Below are positions 33,986-42,927 of a stretch of 64,000 nucleotides of DNA, one piece after another. A model generated the notes under the pieces. The model was not told the origin of the DNA, did no database searches, and worked only from the letters and a program-made list of their open reading frames with translations. Numbering within the stretch: the first letter of the stretch is position 1; the number at the start of each line of letters is the position of its first letter. The stretch is from Erwinia billingiae Eb661 (lineage in GTDB: Bacteria > Pseudomonadota > Gammaproteobacteria > Enterobacterales > Enterobacteriaceae): positions 4,588,001-4,652,000 of the forward strand of contig NC_014306.1 in the NCBI RefSeq assembly GCF_000196615.1, read 5' to 3'. The position numbers were made by a program, and so were the translations under genes.

Positions 33986-34885
33986 ATGTTGCAACACCGG
34001 CTCTGGACCTACCTGGATGAAGTGGCGCGCTGCGGATCGATCCGCAAAGCCGCAGGTCGGCTGCATATCTCAGCGTCGGCAATCAACCGCCAGATCCTCG
34101 CGCTGGAGGAAGAACTGGGCACGCCGCTGTTCCAGCGCTTGCCGCGTAAAATGGTGTTAACCGCGGCGGGCGAAGTGTTGATCCACCATGTGCGGCAGAC
34201 CTTTAAAGAGCTGGAATGGGCGCAGATTAAGATTGAAGAGCTGAAGGGATTACGGCGAGGCGAAGTGACGGTGGCGATGATGAGCGGGCTGGCCGCCAAT
34301 TTGATCCCGCGAATGGCCGCTGAATTTCGCCGGGCAAATCCGCGGGTGAAACTGATCCTCCGGCAGATGACCACCGGCGATGACATTACCGCCGCGGTGG
34401 GATCCGGTGAGGCCGACCTCGGGCTGGGGTTCGATTTTGACCTGCCGCCCTCGTTGCGCATGCTGGGCAGCGCCGTCGGCAGACTGGGCGCAGTGGTTGC
34501 TCCCGGCCATCCGCTGGCCGATAAAACCAGCCTGAGGCTCAGCGACTGCGTGCCTCATCCGCTGGTGATTGCCGATAAGTCGATGGTGATCCGCCCGTAT
34601 CTGAATGAGCTGTTTGCCCGGGCGATGGTCACCGTGCATCCGGTAATTGAAACCAACTCAATCGAAGTGATGCGCCAGGCGGCGATGTTCGATCAGGCGC
34701 TGACCTTTTTAACGCCGTTTGATATCGAATTCGATCTGCGCAGCGGGCGTTTGATGTATATCCCGGTACGTGAACTGTCGCAGCAGGCACAAACGCTGAT
34801 GCTGATTGGTCACGACCGGGGCACCAGCGCGATCGGCAGCGTGCTGGCAGAAACCATCAAAGTGATGATGGGACAGATGGCGTAA
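33986..34885 (+). CDS. LysR family transcriptional regulator
   Basis: 299 residues from the ATG at 33986, which follows GCAGGAG. The N-terminal winged helix is typical: LDEVARCGSIRKAAGRLHIS then ASAINRQILALEEELGTPLF (residues about 9-48). The effector domain covers about 90-295, with the MMSGLAANLIPRMAAEF opening strand-helix. It is divergent from the importer/hydrolase operon and convergent with the creatininase-family gene. It is most likely the pathway activator, sensing the imported compound or an early product. Confidence 0.88.
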   Translation: MLQHRLWTYLDEVARCGSIRKAAGRLHISASAINRQILALEEELGTPLFQRLPRKMVLTAAGEVLIHHVRQTFKELEWAQIKIEELKGLRRGEVTVAMMSGLAANLIPRMAAEFRRANPRVKLILRQMTTGDDITAAVGSGEADLGLGFDFDLPPSLRMLGSAVGRLGAVVAPGHPLADKTSLRLSDCVPHPLVIADKSMVIRPYLNELFARAMVTVHPVIETNSIEVMRQAAMFDQALTFLTPFDIEFDLRSGRLMYIPVRELSQQAQTLMLIGHDRGTSAIGSVLAETIKVMMGQMA

Positions 34886-34886
34886 C

Positions 34887-34909
34887 GGCGTTGCCGCGAA
34901 GACAACGCC
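34887..34909. terminator. Hairpin between LysR and creatininase-family genes
   Basis: GGCGTTG (34887-34893) pairs with CAACGCC (34903-34909), beginning just after the LysR stop codon and ten bases before the convergent gene end. The T tail is poor; a weak shared terminator is possible. Confidence 0.5.
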
Positions 34910-34918
34910 CGTGGACCT

Positions 34919-35716
34919 TTAGCGCTGGAAAGGAGGTTGATAAGCCTGCACTTCCTCAATCAGCCGGATCAGGGCCTCAGCCGCCCGATCGGTTTCAATC
35001 TTACCGCGTTCAGCATCTGCCGCCGCCGCATTGCCGGTGGTGCCGGACGGATGCAGATCTTCCGCCATCCAGCCAAAGCCGACGCCGCCTTCCGGGGTCA
35101 GAATACCGCCCGTTTCCGCCAGCGCCACCGAGGCGGAAACAAAGTTCTGCGCATAGTCCATCTGCACCAAATCCGGGTGCAGATGCAGCATCACGCTGGT
35201 TTCGGACTCCCCGCCGTGAATGCCGTGCTGTAACTCCTCCGCGCTAAACAGGTCGGAAGAATCAATGGTGCGGAACCAGCTGGCGCCGACCGCAAACAGA
35301 TCGAGTTCGATGCGCAGCTGGCGACAGACGATTTCCATCAGCTGCGGTTGCCCACCATGGGAATTCCAGAAAATCAGTTTACGGATCCCGGCACGCCAGG
35401 CGCTTTTCGCCACCTCAAACCAGACTTTACCCAACACCTCATAAGGAAGGGTTAAGGTGCCGGGAAAATTGAGGTGCTCATCGGATTTCCCCACCGGCAG
35501 CGCCGGGAGGATCAGTACCGGCAAATCCGCCGGCATTAACTCGACCGCGCGCGCAATAATGCCCGCGTTGATGGCGGCATCCACCCGGACCGGCAGGTGC
35601 GGACCATGCTGCTCGACGGCGCCAATCGGCAGCACCGCGATCACTTTATCCATGTCCAGCTCACTGAATTCTCGGGTGGAAAGATCCCACCACCAGCGTG
35701 ACGACGGCATATTCAT
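34919..35716 (-). CDS. Creatininase-family amidohydrolase
   Basis: Metal-dependent amidase fold of the creatininase family, 265 residues. Ligand motifs are clear: Glu35, His37 and Asp46 in GAVEQHGPHLPVRVD, His119 in NSHGGQ, and Glu169 in IHGGESETS. True creatininase has a glutamate two residues after the equivalent of His119 (HYE); here that residue is glycine, as in the ArfB and MftE branches. Creatinine itself is therefore an unlikely substrate. It is transcribed on its own, towards the LysR gene, and diverges from prkB. Confidence 0.84.
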   Translation of the reverse strand: MNMPSSRWWWDLSTREFSELDMDKVIAVLPIGAVEQHGPHLPVRVDAAINAGIIARAVELMPADLPVLILPALPVGKSDEHLNFPGTLTLPYEVLGKVWFEVAKSAWRAGIRKLIFWNSHGGQPQLMEIVCRQLRIELDLFAVGASWFRTIDSSDLFSAEELQHGIHGGESETSVMLHLHPDLVQMDYAQNFVSASVALAETGGILTPEGGVGFGWMAEDLHPSGTTGNAAAADAERGKIETDRAAEALIRLIEEVQAYQPPFQR

Positions 35717-35894
35717 CTGGCACCTTCTCCTGCATCATTTTTGTCAGTCTGCGGATATTCGTGGCCGAATTGAAGCAGCAAAAATGCGGCGCAGCGTTGC
35801 TTTTTTGGCATCAGAGAGTGGCAAAGATGACACCCGTGCGCGAAACATGGTACCAATGCGTGATCGATGTGACTTTACTCAGGGAGGTATGCGC

Positions 35895-36764
35895 ATGTCA
35901 GCCAAACATCCGGTTATTGCCGTCACCGGCTCCAGCGGGGCGGGAACCACCACCACCAGCCTGGCCTTCAGAAAAATTTTCCAGCAGCTGAATCTGCATG
36001 CCGCCGAAGTCGAAGGCGACAGCTTTCACCGTTATACCCGTCCTGAAATGGATATGGCGATCCGTAAAGCGCGCGATATGGGCCGCCATATCAGCTATTT
36101 CGGCCCGGAAGCCAATGACTTCGCCCTGCTCGAACAGACCTTCGCGGAATATGGCCGGTCAGGCAGCGGCAAATCCCGCAAATATCTGCACACCTATGAT
36201 GAAGCGGTACCCTGGAATCAGGTTCCGGGAACCTTTACGCCGTGGCAACCCCTGCCGGAACCGACCGACGTGCTGTTTTATGAAGGGCTGCATGGTGGCG
36301 TGGTGACGCCGCAGAACAATGTCTCGCAGCAGGTTGATTTGCTGGTTGGCGTGGTACCGATCGTTAACCTGGAGTGGATCCAGAAACTGGTGCGCGATAC
36401 CAGCGAACGCGGCCACTCACGCGAAGCGGTGATGGATTCGGTGGTGCGATCCATGGAGGATTACATCAACTTTATTACGCCGCAGTTCTCCCGCACGCAC
36501 ATTAACTTCCAGCGCGTGCCGACGGTGGATACCTCTAACCCGTTCGCGGCGCGCGGTATCCCGTCGCTGGATGAAAGCTTTGTGGTGATCCATTTCCAGG
36601 CGCTGGAAGATATCGACTTCCCGTATTTGCTGTCGATGCTGCAGGGATCCTTTATCTCGCACATCAATACGCTGGTGGTGCCGGGCGGCAAGATGGGGCT
36701 GGCGATGGAGCTGATTATGGGGCCGCTGGTGAAGCGTCTGATCCAGGGTAAGAAAATAGAGTAA
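35895..36764 (+). CDS. prkB: Phosphoribulokinase-like protein PrkB
   Basis: P-loop kinase related to phosphoribulokinase, 289 residues from the ATG at 35895 behind GGGAGG, identical in length to the E. coli protein. Walker A is GSSGAGTTT (residues 12-20), and EGDSFHRYTRPEMDM carries the acidic residue of the substrate region. No Calvin cycle is expected, and the physiological substrate is unknown. An open frame extending far upstream runs through the creatininase region and is not coding. It marks the right edge of the second accessory block. Confidence 0.95.
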   Translation: MSAKHPVIAVTGSSGAGTTTTSLAFRKIFQQLNLHAAEVEGDSFHRYTRPEMDMAIRKARDMGRHISYFGPEANDFALLEQTFAEYGRSGSGKSRKYLHTYDEAVPWNQVPGTFTPWQPLPEPTDVLFYEGLHGGVVTPQNNVSQQVDLLVGVVPIVNLEWIQKLVRDTSERGHSREAVMDSVVRSMEDYINFITPQFSRTHINFQRVPTVDTSNPFAARGIPSLDESFVVIHFQALEDIDFPYLLSMLQGSFISHINTLVVPGGKMGLAMELIMGPLVKRLIQGKKIE

Positions 36765-36785
36765 GCCCCGCGGGCACGGGGCTTA
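36762..36785. terminator. Hairpin between prkB and yhfA
   Basis: TAAGCCCCG (36762-36770) pairs with CGGGGCTTA (36777-36785). The left arm includes the prkB stop codon itself. No clear T run follows, so it may protect 3' ends or terminate weakly for these convergent genes. Confidence 0.55.
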
Positions 36786-36803
36786 GGGCGGCGATGGGAT
36801 GAC

Positions 36804-37214
36804 TTACGCCGGTAACTCAATCACTTCATAGCTGTGGGTGATTTCCACGCCCTTGCCCAGCATCAGTGCCACCGAGCAATATTTCTCCGCGGAGAGATCG
36901 ACGGCACGCGACACCGCTTTATCGCCTAAGGCCACGCCGGTGACGATAAAGTGCAGATTGATGTGGGTGAACAGGCGCGGGGCCTCTTCACGGCGTTCGG
37001 AGCTGAGCTTCACTTCGCAATCCTTTACGTCGTGGCGGCCCTTCTGCAGAATGGAAACCACGTCGATTGCGCTGCATCCGCCCGCGGCCATCAACACCAT
37101 CTCCATCGGGCTCGGGGCTTTATCGCCCGCATTTCCGTCCATCAGAACCTGATGCCCGGATGAGGATTCTCCCAAAAACGTTAACCCTTCAACCCACTTG
37201 ACTCGAGCCTGCAT
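36804..37214 (-). CDS. yhfA: OsmC family protein YhfA
   Basis: OsmC/Ohr-fold protein, 136 residues; relatives reduce organic hydroperoxides with two cysteines. One cysteine is in AAGGCSAIDVVSIL (near residue 49) and a second in EKYCSVALML (near 113), the usual pair. It is convergent with prkB and divergent from crp, as in E. coli. Peroxidase activity of this subfamily is not established. Confidence 0.92.
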   Translation of the reverse strand: MQARVKWVEGLTFLGESSSGHQVLMDGNAGDKAPSPMEMVLMAAGGCSAIDVVSILQKGRHDVKDCEVKLSSERREEAPRLFTHINLHFIVTGVALGDKAVSRAVDLSAEKYCSVALMLGKGVEITHSYEVIELPA

Positions 37215-37521
37215 AACAATTTCCTCTAATTCATTCAGTTATCGCCAGATTACGCTTTAGGCAGAAAAACGGCAATGCGGCAATTTTCGCACTATGCTGA
37301 AGCGAGACAACACAAGACACTCGTTGAAAGCTGTGCTACAAACAAAGCTGTAATATTTTCGTCAGTACTCTACAGGCACGACGAAACGAATCGCATAACG
37401 AGCCAGGCTTTTAACAGAGGCCCGAATAAATTTCCTGATGGGAAACGCTTGACTATTTCAACGCCTGGCAGGGAACTCTGCCCCTGTATTTAGGCACGAT
37501 TACAACAGAGGATAACAGCGA
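37215..37521 (+). promoter_or_regulatory. Divergent yhfA-crp control region
   Basis: The 307-base stretch holds no plausible gene. Its crp-proximal end keeps the ACAGAGGATAAC sequence that precedes the crp start in enterobacteria (37505-37516), including the GAGG ribosome site. E. coli crp is autoregulated from this region, but I could not find an unambiguous CRP palindrome or sigma-70 pair by eye. Confidence 0.5.
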
Positions 37522-38154
37522 ATGGTTCTCGGCAAACCGCAAACAGACCCGACACTTGAATGGTTCCTGTCTCATTGCCATATTCATAAGTATCCATCCA
37601 AGAGCACGCTGATTCATCAGGGTGAAAAGGCAGAAACCCTCTACTATATCGTCAAAGGTTCAGTAGCGGTGCTTATCAAGGATGAAGAAGGCAAAGAGAT
37701 GATCCTGTCTTACCTCAATCAGGGCGACTTTATTGGCGAGCTTGGCCTGTTTGAAGAAGGTCAGGAGCGTAGCGCGTGGGTACGCGCGAAGACAGCCTGT
37801 GAAGTGGCTGAAATCTCTTACAAAAAATTCCGTCAGCTGATCCAGGTTAACCCTGACATTCTGATGCGCCTGTCTGCACAGATGGCGAATCGCTTGCAGG
37901 TCACTTCTGAGAAAGTGGGCAATTTAGCTTTCCTCGATGTGACGGGTCGCATCGCGCAGACCTTGCTGAACCTGGCAAAACAACCGGACGCCATGACGCA
38001 CCCGGATGGGATGCAGATCAAGATCACCCGCCAGGAAATTGGGCAAATCGTTGGCTGTTCTCGTGAAACAGTGGGACGCATTTTGAAGATGCTGGAAGAT
38101 CAGAACCTGATCTCGGCACACGGTAAAACTATCGTTGTCTACGGCACTCGCTAA
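37522..38154 (+). CDS. crp: cAMP receptor protein (catabolite activator)
   Basis: Global regulator that binds cAMP and activates or represses hundreds of promoters. The 210-residue product, E. coli length, starts [26 protein letters not shown]. The cAMP pocket motif [20 protein letters not shown] (residues 72-91) and the recognition helix [13 protein letters not shown] (about 179-191) are conserved to the residue in key positions (Arg83, Ser84, Arg181, Glu182, Arg186). A strong terminator follows. Confidence 0.99.
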   Translation: MVLGKPQTDPTLEWFLSHCHIHKYPSKSTLIHQGEKAETLYYIVKGSVAVLIKDEEGKEMILSYLNQGDFIGELGLFEEGQERSAWVRAKTACEVAEISYKKFRQLIQVNPDILMRLSAQMANRLQVTSEKVGNLAFLDVTGRIAQTLLNLAKQPDAMTHPDGMQIKITRQEIGQIVGCSRETVGRILKMLEDQNLISAHGKTIVVYGTR

Positions 38155-38169
38155 TCGGCTCTGATCCAC

Positions 38170-38197
38170 GGCGCAACACCTGGTGTTGCGCCTTTTT
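38170..38197 (+). terminator. Terminator after crp
   Basis: GGCGCAACACC (38170-38180) and GGTGTTGCGCC (38182-38192) form a stem directly followed by T5, 15 bases after the crp stop. A textbook intrinsic terminator; yhfK starts 16 bases further on. Confidence 0.9.
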
Positions 38198-38212
38198 ATT
38201 TGGTGTGGAGTG

Positions 38213-40291
38213 ATGTGGCGTCGACTGATTTATCACCCGGAGATCAACTACGCATTGCGCCAGACGCTGGTGCTCTGTTTACCGGTAGCGATGGGATGGC
38301 TACTGGGCGACTTGCAAAAAGGGTTGCTGTTTTCCTTAGTCCCTGCCTGTTGCAACCTCGCTGGCCTTGATACTCCTCATAAGCGCTTTTTCAAACGCCT
38401 GATCGTTGGCGGAAGCCTGTTTGCCTTCAGCAGTTTCCTGATCCAGTATCTTGCCGGTCACCACGTTCCCCTGCCCGTGATCCTGTTTTCGATGGCGATG
38501 CTGCTGGGCGTCACCGGTGAAATCAGCCCGCTGCATGGCCGCCTGCTGCCCGGCTCGCTGATAGCCGCAATCTTCACCCTTAGCCTGGCAGGACGCATGC
38601 CGGTGTGGGAACCGCCGATGCTCTACGTGCTCGGCACCATCTGGTACGGCGTGTTCAACTGGGTCTGGTTCTGGCTGTGGAAAGAGCAGCCGCTGCGGGA
38701 AACCTTAAGCCTGCTCTATCGCGAGCTGGCGGGTTACTGCGAAGCGAAATACACCCTGCTGACCAAACTCACCGATCCGGAGAAAGCCCTGCCTCCGCTG
38801 CTGGCGCGCCAGCAAAAAGCGGTCGACCTGATCACCACCTGCTATCAGCAGATGCATATGCTGTCAGCCACCAACAACAATCACCACAAGCGGCTGACCC
38901 GCGCGTTTCAAATCGCGCTAGATTTGCAGGAGCACATCTCCGTCAGCCTGCATCAGCCGGAAGAAGTGCAAAAGCTGGTGGAGCAAAGCCATGCCGAAGC
39001 GGTGATCCGCTGGAACGCGCAGACCATCGCCGCCAGGCTGCGTGAACTGGCCGACGATATCCTTTACCACAAGCTGCCCGAGCGCTTCACCATGGATAAG
39101 CAGCTTCAGGCGCTGGAGAAGATCTCACGGCAGAATCCGGATAACCCGGTGGGCACCTTCTGCTATTACCACTTCAGCCGGATTGGTCGGGTGCTGCGTA
39201 CCCAGCGTCCCCTTTATCAGCGCGATTTGATGGCTGACCGGCAGCGCCGACTGCCGCTGCTGCCGGCCATCAAAAGCTATTTGTCGCTGAAATCGGCCGC
39301 CTTGCGCACCGCCGCCCGCTTTGCGGTGATGCTGACCTTTGCCAGTTCGCTGGCGCTGTTCTTTAATCTGCCCAAACCCTACTGGATCCTGATGACGGTC
39401 ATGTTTGTCAGCCAGAACGGTTACAGCGCAACGCGCGTCCGCATCCAGCACCGTGCGCTGGGCACGCTGGCCGGGTTGGTGATTGCCGCGGTGACCTTGC
39501 GCCTGCAGGCACCCGAATCCATCGTGCTGCTGGTGATGCTAGCCATTACCCTTATCAGCTACCTGTTTATCCGTAAATTCTACGGCTTTGCGATGATTGG
39601 CTTTACGGTCACCGCAGTGTATTCGTTGCAGCTGCTCTCGCTTAACGGCGCAGACTTCCTGCTGCCGCGTTTACTGGATACGCTGATGGGTTGCCTGATT
39701 GCCTTCGGCGGCACCATCTGGTTGTGGCCGCAATGGCAAAGCGGGTTGCTGCGGCAGAATGCGCATGACGCGCTGGAAACCTATCAGGATGCGCTGCGGT
39801 TATTGCTGGGGAATGAACAGGACCCGGTGAAGCTGGCCTATCAGCGTATCCGCGTTAATCAGGCGCACAACGCCCTGTTCAACTCGCTCAATCAGTCGAT
39901 GCAGGAGCCAGGCTTTGATCCCAGCTATCTGGCGGATATGAAACTGTGGGTGACGCACAGCCAGTTTATCGTCGAGCATATCAATGCCATGACCACGCTG
40001 GCGCGGGAACACACCATGCTGACCTCGTCGCTGGCGGAGCGTTATCTGCAGGCCTGTGAGGTTGCGTTGCAGCGTTGCCAACAGCGGCTGGAGTATGACG
40101 GGCCGAGCTCAGAAGCGAACGTGCTGGATACGCAGATGGAGTTGAATCAGGGGCCGGTGACCATCCTGGAAAGGCATGTGAAGCGGATCCTGGGGCACCT
40201 CAGCGTGATGCACACCATCTCGTCACTGGCGTGGAGCGCGCGGCCGCATCATGGGCGCTGGTTGTCCCGACGGTTAAGGAAGTCGACGTAA
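38213..40291 (+). CDS. yhfK: FUSC-type inner membrane protein YhfK
   Basis: Large membrane protein of the fusaric acid resistance/aromatic acid exporter-like (YccS/YhfK) family, 692 residues from the ATG at 38213 (TGGAG upstream; starts MWRRLIYHPEINYALRQTL). Two sets of membrane segments lie at about 20-165 and 380-520, separated and followed by cytosolic helical domains. The transport role is presumed, not shown. It has its own terminator and lies between crp and argD as in E. coli. Confidence 0.92.
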   Translation: MWRRLIYHPEINYALRQTLVLCLPVAMGWLLGDLQKGLLFSLVPACCNLAGLDTPHKRFFKRLIVGGSLFAFSSFLIQYLAGHHVPLPVILFSMAMLLGVTGEISPLHGRLLPGSLIAAIFTLSLAGRMPVWEPPMLYVLGTIWYGVFNWVWFWLWKEQPLRETLSLLYRELAGYCEAKYTLLTKLTDPEKALPPLLARQQKAVDLITTCYQQMHMLSATNNNHHKRLTRAFQIALDLQEHISVSLHQPEEVQKLVEQSHAEAVIRWNAQTIAARLRELADDILYHKLPERFTMDKQLQALEKISRQNPDNPVGTFCYYHFSRIGRVLRTQRPLYQRDLMADRQRRLPLLPAIKSYLSLKSAALRTAARFAVMLTFASSLALFFNLPKPYWILMTVMFVSQNGYSATRVRIQHRALGTLAGLVIAAVTLRLQAPESIVLLVMLAITLISYLFIRKFYGFAMIGFTVTAVYSLQLLSLNGADFLLPRLLDTLMGCLIAFGGTIWLWPQWQSGLLRQNAHDALETYQDALRLLLGNEQDPVKLAYQRIRVNQAHNALFNSLNQSMQEPGFDPSYLADMKLWVTHSQFIVEHINAMTTLAREHTMLTSSLAERYLQACEVALQRCQQRLEYDGPSSEANVLDTQMELNQGPVTILERHVKRILGHLSVMHTISSLAWSARPHHGRWLSRRLRKST

Positions 40292-40324
40292 GCAGAATGG
40301 TGCGGAGAACGGCAGGCGCGGATC

Positions 40325-40353
40325 GGGAGCTGAGCCACTCAGCTCCCGTTTTT
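40325..40353 (+). terminator. Terminator after yhfK
   Basis: GGGAGCTGA (40325-40333) pairs with TCAGCTCCC (40339-40347) followed by GT5. It lies 33 bases past the yhfK stop and just before the convergent argD end. Confidence 0.85.
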
Positions 40354-40358
40354 GTCGG

Positions 40359-41579
<1,221 letters not shown>

Positions 41580-41608
41580 CTACCTCATCATTTGTAACGT
41601 TGCAGGAA

Positions 41609-41647
41609 AGTGAAATTATAATCATAAAATATGCATAATAAATCACT
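41609..41647 (-). promoter_or_regulatory. argD operator: two ARG boxes and promoter -10
   Basis: On the minus strand, boxes AGTGATTTATTATGCATA (41630-41647) and TATGATTATAATTTCACT (41609-41626) are 3 bp apart. Each matches about 10 of 12 conserved positions of the ArgR consensus WNTGAATWWWWATTCANW, and 3 bp is the normal spacing for a hexamer. A perfect TATAAT (41615-41620) lies within the second box, so repressor would exclude polymerase. Confidence 0.82.
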
Positions 41648-41657
41648 CAAAGGCAAT

Positions 41658-42236
41658 TTATTTACGCGCGAGAAAATTCGCCAGCAGCTGATGCCCTTGC
41701 TCGCTAAGGATACTTTCCGGATGGAACTGCACGCCCTGCAGCGGCAAATGGCGATGGCGGAAGCCCATAATCTCGTCCGGTTGCCCGTCTGCGAGGGTCC
41801 AGGCGGTGATTTCAAAATCATCGGGCAGCGAGCCGTTTTCCACAATCAACGAATGGTAGCGGGTGACGGTGAGCGGATGATTCAGCCCGGCAAACACGCC
41901 GCCATCGTTGTGTTCAATGGCGGAGACTTTCCCGTGCATCACTTCGCGCGCCCGCACCACGCGCGCGCCAAACGCCTGGGCAATCGCCTGATGCCCCAGG
42001 CAGACGCCCAGAATCGGCAGCTTTCCGGCGAAGGCGCGGATAGCCGACAGAGAAATCCCCGCGTCGTCAGGCGTGCAGGGCCCCGGAGAAATCACCAAAT
42101 GTTCGGGCTGTAGCGCCGCGATCTGCTCAAGGGTGATCCGATCATTCCTGTGGACTTCAACCTCGGCGCCCAGCTCGCAAAAGTACTGGTAAAGGTTCCA
42201 GGTAAATGAGTCGTAGTTGTCGATAAGCAGTAGCAT
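41658..42236 (-). CDS. pabA: Aminodeoxychorismate synthase glutaminase subunit
   Basis: Class I glutamine amidotransferase giving ammonia to PabB for 4-aminobenzoate and folate synthesis; 192 residues. The nucleophile is in [14 protein letters not shown] (Cys79 region) and the His-Glu pair in QFHPESILS near residue 170. The start [19 protein letters not shown] is the PabA/TrpG signature. A role in anthranilate synthesis (TrpG) is less likely given the argD and fic context, which is that of E. coli pabA. Confidence 0.95.
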   Translation of the reverse strand: MLLLIDNYDSFTWNLYQYFCELGAEVEVHRNDRITLEQIAALQPEHLVISPGPCTPDDAGISLSAIRAFAGKLPILGVCLGHQAIAQAFGARVVRAREVMHGKVSAIEHNDGGVFAGLNHPLTVTRYHSLIVENGSLPDDFEITAWTLADGQPDEIMGFRHRHLPLQGVQFHPESILSEQGHQLLANFLARK

Positions 42237-42269
42237 GGTGGCTCCGGGCGGGATCAGGACCGCGCTATT

Positions 42270-42830
42270 CTACGCACTTTCCGGCCGTTCGTTTACCACT
42301 TTGCCAAACGCGGCGGTCAGTAAGCTGAGATCCCCGTCCAGACTCGCCTGGTTCGCGGCCTGCCAGCTTTCCGCATCCATATTCTTCCACTGAATATCAA
42401 ACCCGGCCTGGATGATCACCTGCTCAAACAGCAGTCGCTGAGCGCGCCCATTGCCGTGCAGGAACGGATGCAGCACCGTGAGTTCGCAGTAATACCACGC
42501 CAGACGTTCAGTCAGCGTTTCCAGCGGCAAATCGGCCAGGCCATTCTCATCTTCGAGCGACTGCATCAGCGCATTGCCTTCTTTCTCGATATATTCGAAA
42601 TGGCAGCACGGCGTGTCGCCCAACTGGATATCAATGCGGCGCAGTTCGCCCGCATCCTCAAGGACATCCTGAAATAAGGCATGGTGAAGCGCCCGCAAAT
42701 GGGGAAGTCCGGGATGAGCAGGGCCGGGATCGAAGGCGGTGCCGTCTAACTGAAAACTGGCGAGGAAATTGGCTTCCAGTCGTTGCAGCCAAAGGCTGTG
42801 TTTTTGTTTCTCGGTGACTTTTTTGGACAT
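42270..42830 (-). CDS. fic: Fic-domain protein with YhfG-like N-terminus (apparent fusion)
   Basis: 186 residues from the ATG at 42828-42830 (GGAGG upstream). Residues 1-30, MSKKVTEKQKHSLW then LQRLEANFLASFQLDG, resemble the start of the separate antitoxin YhfG. From residue 40 the chain reads PGLPHLRALHHALFQDV, the middle of enterobacterial Fic, whose own first 50 or so residues are missing. The AMP-transfer loop is HPFLHGNGRAQR (121-132), close to the canonical HPFx(D/E)GNGRxxR but with His125 at the acidic position. SxxxDG (residues 25-30) resembles the inhibitory (S/T)xxxE(G/N) motif. Lies between ppiA and pabA where E. coli has yhfG and fic as two genes. Fusion is inferred from remembered E. 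coli sequences. Confidence 0.78.
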   Translation of the reverse strand: MSKKVTEKQKHSLWLQRLEANFLASFQLDGTAFDPGPAHPGLPHLRALHHALFQDVLEDAGELRRIDIQLGDTPCCHFEYIEKEGNALMQSLEDENGLADLPLETLTERLAWYYCELTVLHPFLHGNGRAQRLLFEQVIIQAGFDIQWKNMDAESWQAANQASLDGDLSLLTAAFGKVVNERPESA

Positions 42831-42847
42831 GCTGCCTCCATGACGAA

Positions 42848-42916
42848 GTGATTGCTGCTTAATGCGGCCGGGCGGCCGCGTGCAAGATGCCTGCACTCAG
42901 TATAAGCAGCAATCAC
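42848..42916. repeat. Branched inverted repeat between ppiA and fic
   Basis: An exact 14-base inverted repeat, GTGATTGCTGCTTA (42848-42861) and TAAGCAGCAATCAC (42903-42916), encloses two smaller hairpins: GCGGCC-GGGC-GGCCGC (42864-42879) and GTGCA-N7-TGCAC (42880-42896). The transcript could form a three-way junction. It starts 11 bases after the ppiA stop and ends about ten bases before the fic ribosome site. No T run follows, so it looks more like a 3'-end stabiliser or REP-like relic than a terminator. Confidence 0.8.
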
Positions 42917-42927
42917 CCATCGGGAGA

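Noticed and set aside
34919..35716. Creatinine degradation pathway as the explanation of the cluster
   Set aside because: The key creatininase metal ligand is absent and no creatinase or sarcosine oxidase gene is present; kept only as a family name.
35457..35894. Upstream in-frame extension of prkB
   Set aside because: It runs through the opposite-strand creatininase-family gene; the conserved PrkB start at 35895 has its own ribosome site.
37215..37521. CRP autoregulation boxes upstream of crp
   Set aside because: Known from E. coli, but I could not find a clear TGTGA-N6-TCACA match here, so no site is claimed.
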